From positions 62,001 to 126,000 of the forward strand of contig CAYGDP010000011.1 of NCBI GenBank assembly GCA_964348665.1: DNA of 64,000 nucleotides, written 5' to 3'. Positions 55,609 through 61,553 of this stretch are shown in pieces. Within the stretch, counting starts at the first letter, position 1. The number at the start of each line of letters is the position of its first letter. The notes beneath the pieces are model-generated. The model was given only the letters and a program-made list of their open reading frames with translations, was not told the DNA's origin and ran no database searches. Made by a program: the position numbers and the translations under genes. The DNA is from CAYGDP01 sp964348665. Its GTDB lineage: Bacteria > Verrucomicrobiota > Verrucomicrobiia > Palsa-1439 > CAYGDP01.

Positions 55609-56532
55609 TCATGGCCGCCCCATTTTGTAGTTATCTTCGATTTCACGGGGAGGAAGTTCGCGAGCCCAGACAGCAACGAAATCCTGGTAGCCGAGAAAAC
55701 GCCAAGCCCAATCGGGATTAATGCCCATGTCCATTTGACTCCAGTTGTTCGGTTTATAGGTTTGTGAAGTCGGCCCCGCAACAAGTTTACCATTGATGTA
55801 GAGGCGTTTGTCGCCGGTGTATATTCCATTTACATCGGGTCCGCTTGTGCTCTTGAAGGTGACGGCGACTTGTGTCCATTCGTTGAGGGTAACCGATGGC
55901 CCATTGACAACTTGCCACGCGCTTCCATTACCCGTCCAATATTCCCAGTTCGATGGTCCGACATAAATAAGCCACCCCGATACATCTGACCATCGGTCGC
56001 TTACCACAGCACCATAGGATTCTGCCCGACCGGTTGGTTTGCACCAGGAAATCACGGTAAACTCATCGGGACCTTGCACGCCACGTGCAAATGTCCACGA
56101 ATTTTCTGTTCCCGTTCGCAGCCAACTGGCGCCGTCATACCAACCTGCGTCCTGTCCCCACCGACCGCCACCCCGCGCCACTTTGTTGGTGCTCCAACTG
56201 GCCTGTGCGCCATCGCCGCCGGCGAAACCATCCAGATTCGATGCGTCGTGAGTGAGGCGGTTTCTGGGTTGATAACCAACCGCCAAATTTCGTACGTAGT
56301 TGGGATACAAACCGCCTTTCGAGTCCCAATCACGGACAGAGTCAAAAAGGTACATTGCGGCCAGCGTCGTATCGGCGCGCAAACTCACAGCGTAGGCTTG
56401 CCAACGTGCTGCGAGCGCCTTTCGCTTGGCATTGGCTACAGAAGGGACCATGATCCTTGCAAGAATCATGATAATGGCGATTACCACAAGGAGTTCGACC
56501 AACGTGAATGCTGCCCGTTGTTTTGTTTTCAT
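55609..56532 (-). CDS. Pseudopilin fused to a LamG (concanavalin-like) domain
   Basis: 307 residues from ATG 56532. The leader and core AAFTLVELLVVIAIIMILARIMVPSV has the canonical Phe-Thr-Leu-Val-Glu cleavage context. After about 60 residues the sequence becomes a LamG-like beta-sandwich (about 100-305), with EFTVISWCKPTG, WTQVAVTFKS, RLYINGKLVAG and DFVAVWARELPPREIEDNY. LamG domains often bind glycans. A pseudopilin displaying such a domain could be a surface lectin or a secretion-coupled binding module. The ATG at 56562 is an alternative start. Confidence 0.75.
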   Translation of the reverse strand: MKTKQRAAFTLVELLVVIAIIMILARIMVPSVANAKRKALAARWQAYAVSLRADTTLAAMYLFDSVRDWDSKGGLYPNYVRNLAVGYQPRNRLTHDASNLDGFAGGDGAQASWSTNKVARGGGRWGQDAGWYDGASWLRTGTENSWTFARGVQGPDEFTVISWCKPTGRAESYGAVVSDRWSDVSGWLIYVGPSNWEYWTGNGSAWQVVNGPSVTLNEWTQVAVTFKSTSGPDVNGIYTGDKRLYINGKLVAGPTSQTYKPNNWSQMDMGINPDWAWRFLGYQDFVAVWARELPPREIEDNYKMGRP

Positions 56533-56566
56533 TGATGAAATCGGTTCTGGCATTTTCTTCATGATA

Positions 56567-57346
56567 TTATCGACCATCCCACGAGCCCCACGAACCACCG
56601 CCGCCTAGGACAATTTGCGTTCCACTAATCGGACCGCGCGAGGTCCAGTTATTCAATGATTGAGTTGTTTGTTGTTTGTAATACTGCACACTGCCATCGA
56701 TGGCAGCGTAATAACTGCCGCCACGATGGTTATGGGACATCTGGTCGGTGTTTCCATGGTCGCCTTCGATACAACAGGCATTGATCCACTGTGCACCATT
56801 TTCTTCGACAAGCAGGGGGGAGAGTAACGTTACCGTGCTACCGTTGGCGAGCGTGAAAATGGAGTCAGCAAAAATACTGCTCTTCTTTGCTCCGGCGAAT
56901 GCGTAAATGTATGCATAGTCGGTGAATCCGTTGCTGCTTTGCTCGGTTGCAGCACCGTAACTCGGAAGTCGGGAGGGACAAAGGTAGATATTCTTATTAT
57001 TACTTACGTAGGGGTAAATCGTTCCTCCTGCCGGTGTAGTGGATGCGCTCGTGGTCTGCGTGCCACCCAATAGCCAGTCGCGCTCGTCCGGGTTGGCACG
57101 GCCCGTGTCGAGCCAGCCGCCAGGCAGACGGCCGTCGTGATCTGTTGCAAAAACATTGAAAGCGATCGAAAGCTGACGCAGATTGTTTACGCACTGGACT
57201 TCGATCGCGCTTTTTTTAGCGTTGTCGAGCGCTGGCAGTAGAATTCGGGCGAGGATGAGAATAATGGCGACGACCACAAGTAATTCAATCAAGGTGAAGC
57301 CGGCATGATGAGTCCGTCGCAAATAGTTTCTGAATTCTTCGTTCAT
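56567..57346 (-). CDS. Pseudopilin-like protein (duplicated cassette, copy A)
   Basis: 259 residues with a strong ribosome site (GGAGGAAA) and class III signal HAGFTLIELLVVVAIILILARILLPALD; here the residue before Phe is the canonical Gly. The body has QCVNNLRQLSIAFNVFATDHDG and ends with the H...DG form HNHRGGSYYAAIDGSVQYY. It is a close paralogue of the protein at 57851 (GTEATSNGYNDYS and GAATEQSSNGFTDYA blocks align). The start overlaps the stop of the HEAT-like gene by four bases. Confidence 0.83.
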   Translation of the reverse strand: MNEEFRNYLRRTHHAGFTLIELLVVVAIILILARILLPALDNAKKSAIEVQCVNNLRQLSIAFNVFATDHDGRLPGGWLDTGRANPDERDWLLGGTQTTSASTTPAGGTIYPYVSNNKNIYLCPSRLPSYGAATEQSSNGFTDYAYIYAFAGAKKSSIFADSIFTLANGSTVTLLSPLLVEENGAQWINACCIEGDHGNTDQMSHNHRGGSYYAAIDGSVQYYKQQTTQSLNNWTSRGPISGTQIVLGGGGSWGSWDGR

Positions 57347-57837
57347 GGTTTTCCTCCAACGGATTGCGTGCCATACGGAGCGCGAAACGAACTCTGGTTT
57401 TTCCCCTCTCGCTCCCACCATTGCTTCCATTCGTCCGCCTTCAGTCCAAGTCGCTGACCGGAGGCTTCCGCCAGATACGTGCTGATGCGCTGTTTGAAAT
57501 TCTCGTCGGATACAGTTCCCATCAACTCCACCAGTGCGCCGACAACTTTCGGAGTGGCTGGCAATGAAGTCAGCAGGGTTTCCGCATACGATTTACTCTC
57601 AGGTTTAGGGGGTTGGCGGTACATCTCCAAAAGTCGTGGTAGAGCCTCATCACCACCCGTACGGACGATCCGCATCGCAGCCACGGCGCGGTCGTCACTA
57701 CGCGGGTCCTTCAGCTCCGCGAGCGCCGCCTCGAAGGAAAATGACGGAGGACTACTACCTCCCCAGAAAAAAGATATGATGACGATGATACAAACCACTG
57801 CCGCCGTTATACCGACACCTTTTGATTTTAGAAACAT
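57343..57837 (-). CDS. Membrane-anchored HEAT-like protein (duplicated cassette, copy A)
   Basis: 164 residues: an N-terminal helix (VGITAAVVCIIVIISFFW), then helical repeats with the phrases LAELKDPRSDDRAVAAMRIVR and LLTSLPATPKVVGALVELMG, ending in a conserved tail QWWEREGKNQSSFRAPYGTQSV. It is a paralogue of the 58609 gene, which ends RWWEQDGKSRTSFKAPYGTPSV. It overlaps the pseudopilin start as ATGA. HEAT-type repeats bind proteins, so it may escort or anchor its pseudopilin partner; this is inference. Confidence 0.72.
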   Translation of the reverse strand: MFLKSKGVGITAAVVCIIVIISFFWGGSSPPSFSFEAALAELKDPRSDDRAVAAMRIVRTGGDEALPRLLEMYRQPPKPESKSYAETLLTSLPATPKVVGALVELMGTVSDENFKQRISTYLAEASGQRLGLKADEWKQWWEREGKNQSSFRAPYGTQSVGGKP

Positions 57838-57850
57838 GGCTGCCCTATCG

Positions 57851-58612
57851 TTATTGAGTGTTCCACCAGCCCCAACCACCGTTCGTCCCAAGATCAACGG
57901 ATACTCCTTTGGGAGAGACTGACGACCAAGAATGCAAATTGCAAGTGGTGTCTTGTTTGAATGGGTGCACACTGCCATCCACAGCGCCATAGTACCCCTT
58001 GCCTATATGAAGATGGGTCACTTGATCGTTGTTGCCGTGCCCTCCTTCCCGGTTACTGCTATTGAGGTAAACGGCGCCCGATTCTTCCACAATCAACGGT
58101 GTGGGGGTCTTCACGGTTACACCATTGCAGGTATGAGTGCTCTCGGCACGAATCTTACTCGTGAACGCTCCGGAAAATGCCAGCAAGATCGAGTAATCAT
58201 TGTAACCGTTACTGGTGGCTTCGGTTCCAGCACCGTAGTTTATGACACGCTTCGGACAGAGTAAAATTTTCTTATTGTTGGAGAGGTAAGGGAAAAGAAC
58301 GCCATCCATCGGCGTGGTTGTCGGCTCGCAACCGGACGCGTTGTAGGTGTTACAGAGCCAGTTACGGTAAAACGGATTAGGGTTAGCATTGTCCAACCAA
58401 TTCCCCGGCAGCTGGCCTTTGTTATCAGCCGCAAAGACATTACAGGCAACACCGATCTGATGGAGGTTACTAGCGCACTGGACCCCGTAAGCGATCTCTT
58501 TAGATCGCTCCAAGGCAGGCATCAGAATCCGTGCCAATAGCAGAATTACTGCGACTACCACCAGAAGTTCGATTAGCGAAAATCCTCCCATTGGGTTTCG
58601 ATCCGTTTTCAT
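57851..58612 (-). CDS. Pseudopilin-like protein (duplicated cassette, copy B)
   Basis: 253 residues with signal GGFSLIELLVVVAVILLLARILMPALE (Gly before Phe as in the canonical cleavage site) and body QCASNLHQIGVACNVFAADNKG, ending HIGKGYYGAVDGSVHPF. It is a paralogue of the 56567 protein. Its start overlaps the upstream HEAT-like gene by four bases, the same coupling as in copy A. Confidence 0.83.
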   Translation of the reverse strand: MKTDRNPMGGFSLIELLVVVAVILLLARILMPALERSKEIAYGVQCASNLHQIGVACNVFAADNKGQLPGNWLDNANPNPFYRNWLCNTYNASGCEPTTTPMDGVLFPYLSNNKKILLCPKRVINYGAGTEATSNGYNDYSILLAFSGAFTSKIRAESTHTCNGVTVKTPTPLIVEESGAVYLNSSNREGGHGNNDQVTHLHIGKGYYGAVDGSVHPFKQDTTCNLHSWSSVSPKGVSVDLGTNGGWGWWNTQ

Positions 58613-59139
58613 TTCAATTGCCCCCCTTTCGGCATTTGTTGCTGAGAAGCCTCGACTGATGGCGTTCCATAGGGCGCTTTGAAGGACGTCCGGCTCTTTC
58701 CGTCCTGTTCCCACCACCGCTGCCATGCTTGCGCATTCGTACCAAACTGTTGTTCAGTTGCCGCTTCAAGATACTGACGAAGCCGCTCCCGAATCGCACC
58801 GTCCTGCTCGCTATCCATCAAATCCACATGGGTGTTTATCACTTTTGGCGACGCGGGCAAACTAGTTAGCACATTCAGCGCGTACGCACAACTTTCTGGC
58901 CGGGTAGGATTACGCAAAAGTTCGACAACGCCGGACAGGGCCGCGTCCCCATGCCGCTGAAGCGCTGCCACGGCTGTCAGCGACCGCTCGTCATTATGAG
59001 GGTTTCTCAACTCTTTTAGCGCTGATGCAAGCGAATACTGATCGGGAGATGGTGCGCCCCCGCGCCGTAAGAAGGAAACAACAACTATGCCCAATACGGC
59101 TCCTGCCGCGATTCCCACCCATTTTGATCGAAGATTCAT
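58609..59139 (-). CDS. Membrane-anchored HEAT-like protein (duplicated cassette, copy B)
   Basis: 176 residues with an N-terminal helix (VGIAAGAVLGIVVVSFL) and helical repeats (LKELRNPHNDERSLTAVAAL, LNVLTSLPASPKVINTHVDL), ending with the shared tail. It is the first gene of the minus-strand operon; the candidate AraC element lies 66 bases upstream. It has no recognisable catalytic motif. Confidence 0.72.
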   Translation of the reverse strand: MNLRSKWVGIAAGAVLGIVVVSFLRRGGAPSPDQYSLASALKELRNPHNDERSLTAVAALQRHGDAALSGVVELLRNPTRPESCAYALNVLTSLPASPKVINTHVDLMDSEQDGAIRERLRQYLEAATEQQFGTNAQAWQRWWEQDGKSRTSFKAPYGTPSVEASQQQMPKGGQLK

Positions 59140-59204
59140 CTATCGAGATTCGACCATTGCGCGGTCGGCACAGTCCTCCGGCGCACGTAATAGTACATTT
59201 GCAT

Positions 59205-59271
59205 GCAGACTCTCACAGAAATCAATTCTTGTATTTAGCAAAAAAATGCGGAATTATTAGCAATTCTATCA
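59205..59271. promoter_or_regulatory. Two-half-site element (candidate AraC operator) in the divergent spacer
   Basis: The half sites ttcttgtatttagcaa and ttagcaattctatca are in direct orientation with 22 bases between their ttagcaa cores (59235 and 59257), about two helical turns. It abuts the ATG of the AraC-type gene (59271) and faces the HEAT/pseudopilin operon on the minus strand. It is repeated at 54621-54687. Autoregulation plus control of the operon is the simplest reading. Confidence 0.6.
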
Positions 59272-60167
59272 TGATCACTCAACGCCCAAAACCAATACAA
59301 ATCAAGGAATCCACCGAGCCGTTGGTGGAGCGGGTCACGCGCGTCTTTCGCTTCGAGCGTGGCGATCCCACGTTTACGCTATCGGGTCTTAGCGAATATG
59401 AGTATGTGTTCCAATGCACTGTTTCAGGCCGATGTTGGCACGAAGTCAGCGGTCGCGGCATCGAAATGGCGCGCGGACTGGCGCTCTGGCTCGACGAAAT
59501 GGAGCATCACCGCGTCGAAGTGACCCAAGCGCCGTGGGTGTTCTATTCGGTTCTCTTTCTGACCAGTGTCCCGCCCCCGCCAATCGAACATCGGATTCGG
59601 CGCGTGCCGTCCGCGATGGCGAAGAAGTTTGGCGCTCTTTGGAAGCTTTGGAACAACGCGTCTTTTCCGTCTCACATCCGCGAGTTGCGGGTGCGCTGGC
59701 AGTTCGAGATGTTATTGCACGACTTTCTCCAGGCGCCAATCGTGAAGACCATTGAGCCACAGCCGCATACCCGCCTTTGGTGGCAGCTACACACTCAAAT
59801 CGGCCATAACCTCGCCCAAAACTATCGATTAGCCACACTCGAACAGATGACGAAGTTCAACCACAACATTATCACACGATCTTGTCGAGCTGCTGTAGGC
59901 CTTAGCCCCATGAAAGCAATCAAACGAATCCGGATGACTGCCGCCTATTCATTCGTGACCCGAACCGACCTCGCAATCAAAGAAATCGCCACTCGGGTCG
60001 GCTACGCTCGTGTCCACGAATTTTCTCGCGATTATCGAAAGTTCTGGGGGTATTCCCCCCGTAACCATCGCCAAAGGCGTTCGTTGCCGCCACGCTACGC
60101 TAATATCGGCTTGACCACCCCGCCAAATACGTCCGTCAGCCGGAAATCACGGCCGCCAAAGCGGTAG
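59271..60167 (+). CDS. AraC-family transcriptional regulator
   Basis: 298 residues from ATG 59271. The N-terminal sensing domain (about residues 1-170) is not recognised. The C-terminal domain has two helix-turn-helix units: LATLEQMTKFNHNIITRSCRA and DLAIKEIATRVGYARVHEFSR, with the family tail FWGYSPRNHR. The predicted protein continues 20 or so residues beyond the domain; these are encoded antisense to the end of the DUF1501 gene, so the true C-terminus overlaps convergently by 73 bases. Its position beside the duplicated two-half-site element suggests that it controls the pseudopilin operons. Confidence 0.85.
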   Translation: MITQRPKPIQIKESTEPLVERVTRVFRFERGDPTFTLSGLSEYEYVFQCTVSGRCWHEVSGRGIEMARGLALWLDEMEHHRVEVTQAPWVFYSVLFLTSVPPPPIEHRIRRVPSAMAKKFGALWKLWNNASFPSHIRELRVRWQFEMLLHDFLQAPIVKTIEPQPHTRLWWQLHTQIGHNLAQNYRLATLEQMTKFNHNIITRSCRAAVGLSPMKAIKRIRMTAAYSFVTRTDLAIKEIATRVGYARVHEFSRDYRKFWGYSPRNHRQRRSLPPRYANIGLTTPPNTSVSRKSRPPKR

Positions 60168-61549
60168 GTGAGTTTGTCATGATCCAACCCGAGCAAGTGC
60201 AGGACGGTCGCCCAGAGTTCATATACCGTGCAGGGATTTTCCACGGCGTAATAACCGAGGTCATCGGTGGCACCGTAGATGGCGCCTCCCTTTACGCCGC
60301 CGCCGGCCAACCAAATGGAAAACCCGTAGGGATTGTGGTCCCGGCCATCGCTGCCTTGCGAAAATGGTGTGCGGCCAAACTCGCCCGCCCAAATGATGAG
60401 TGTCTGTTCAAACAACCCGCGCGTTTTCAGGTCTTTGATGAGCGCCGAAAGCGGTTGGTCAACCTGAAACGCCATGGCACCGTGACCTTCTTTTAACTTC
60501 CCATGCTGATCCCACGGGTTGGGTGCGTTGCCTGCGCCAATGTTTTTAGTGAGACACGTCAGCTCGATAAAGCGAACTCCGCGCTCCACCAGCCGCCGCG
60601 CCAGCAAACACTGCGTCGCATACGCCGCTTTTTCCTTATCGGGCGAATCCAAGCCGTACAGTTTCTTTGTGGCTTCAGTCTCGCCGCGCAAATCGGTCAG
60701 CTCAGGCACGGCGGATTGCATTTGATAGGCCAGTTCGTAGTTCCGGATGGCGGCGTCAACCTGCGGATCGTTCTGTGTCGTCTGCAAAAACTTTTCGTCC
60801 ATAGCGCGGACGAAATCTAACCGCTGCCGTTGGCGCGCGTCGGGTTCGCGGGGAGAGACATTTGCCAACGGCTCCTTGTTGGCGGGGTTGAGAAGCGATG
60901 CCTGGTGTGTCGCGGGCAGAAAACCACTGCCGAAAAGCGAGACGCCGCCGTGCGGCACGTTGCCATTCGTTAGCACGACAAAACCGGGAAGGTTTTTACT
61001 CTCCGTACCGAGGCCATAGTTGACCCACGACCCGGCGCTTGGAAATCCGCTGAACGGCTGACCGCAGTGGAAAAAATAATTAGCCTGCGCATGTTCGCTG
61101 ACTTTCGTGGTCATGGATCGGATCACCGCCAAATCGTCGGCGCATTCGGCGATGTACGGAAACATATTGCTGATCGGCATCCCACTCTTGCCGTGTTGAC
61201 GAAACTCAAACGGGCTGGCCATGATGTTGCCATTCTCATTGAACATCGTCGGCTTCACCGGCACAGGCATCGGTTGACCGTGGCGCTTGGCCAGTTCGGG
61301 TTTGGGATCGAATGAATCCACGTGGGATACGCCCCCTGACATGTAGGCGAAAATGACGCTCTTCACCTTTGCCGGAAAATGCGGCGGACGCGCCGCCAGC
61401 GAATCAGCGCCTCCGCGTGGTTTCCCGGCAAGCAATTCATCAGCCAGCAGCGACGAGAGCGCCAACATACCAAAGCCCGTGGAAGCACGCGCCAACATTT
61501 CCCGGCGGGTCATGTGCCGCATCCAACGAGAATCACGGTGGTTATTCAT
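60095..61549 (-). CDS. DUF1501 protein with Tat signal
   Basis: 484 residues. The N-terminus has a twin-arginine signal (TRREMLARASTGFGMLALSSLL). The body is the sulfatase-like DUF1501 fold: VIFAYMSGGVSHVDSFDPKP, the LIIWAGEFGRTPFSQG block, GRDHNPYGFSIWLAGGG and the C-terminal DFRLTDVFGGVV. DUF1501 genes in PVC bacteria pair with PSD1 (DUF1549/DUF1553) genes and are presumed to act on surface polysaccharide. Here the PSD1 gene ends four bases upstream of its ATG. The 3' end overlaps the AraC gene convergently. Confidence 0.92.
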   Translation of the reverse strand: MNNHRDSRWMRHMTRREMLARASTGFGMLALSSLLADELLAGKPRGGADSLAARPPHFPAKVKSVIFAYMSGGVSHVDSFDPKPELAKRHGQPMPVPVKPTMFNENGNIMASPFEFRQHGKSGMPISNMFPYIAECADDLAVIRSMTTKVSEHAQANYFFHCGQPFSGFPSAGSWVNYGLGTESKNLPGFVVLTNGNVPHGGVSLFGSGFLPATHQASLLNPANKEPLANVSPREPDARQRQRLDFVRAMDEKFLQTTQNDPQVDAAIRNYELAYQMQSAVPELTDLRGETEATKKLYGLDSPDKEKAAYATQCLLARRLVERGVRFIELTCLTKNIGAGNAPNPWDQHGKLKEGHGAMAFQVDQPLSALIKDLKTRGLFEQTLIIWAGEFGRTPFSQGSDGRDHNPYGFSIWLAGGGVKGGAIYGATDDLGYYAVENPCTVYELWATVLHLLGLDHDKLTYRFGGRDFRLTDVFGGVVKPILA

Positions 61550-61553
61550 GGCA

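Noticed and set aside
59025..59270. Upstream extension of the AraC-type gene
   Set aside because: It is antisense to the start of the HEAT-like gene and would run through the two-half-site element; the ATG at 59271 gives a normal-length regulator.
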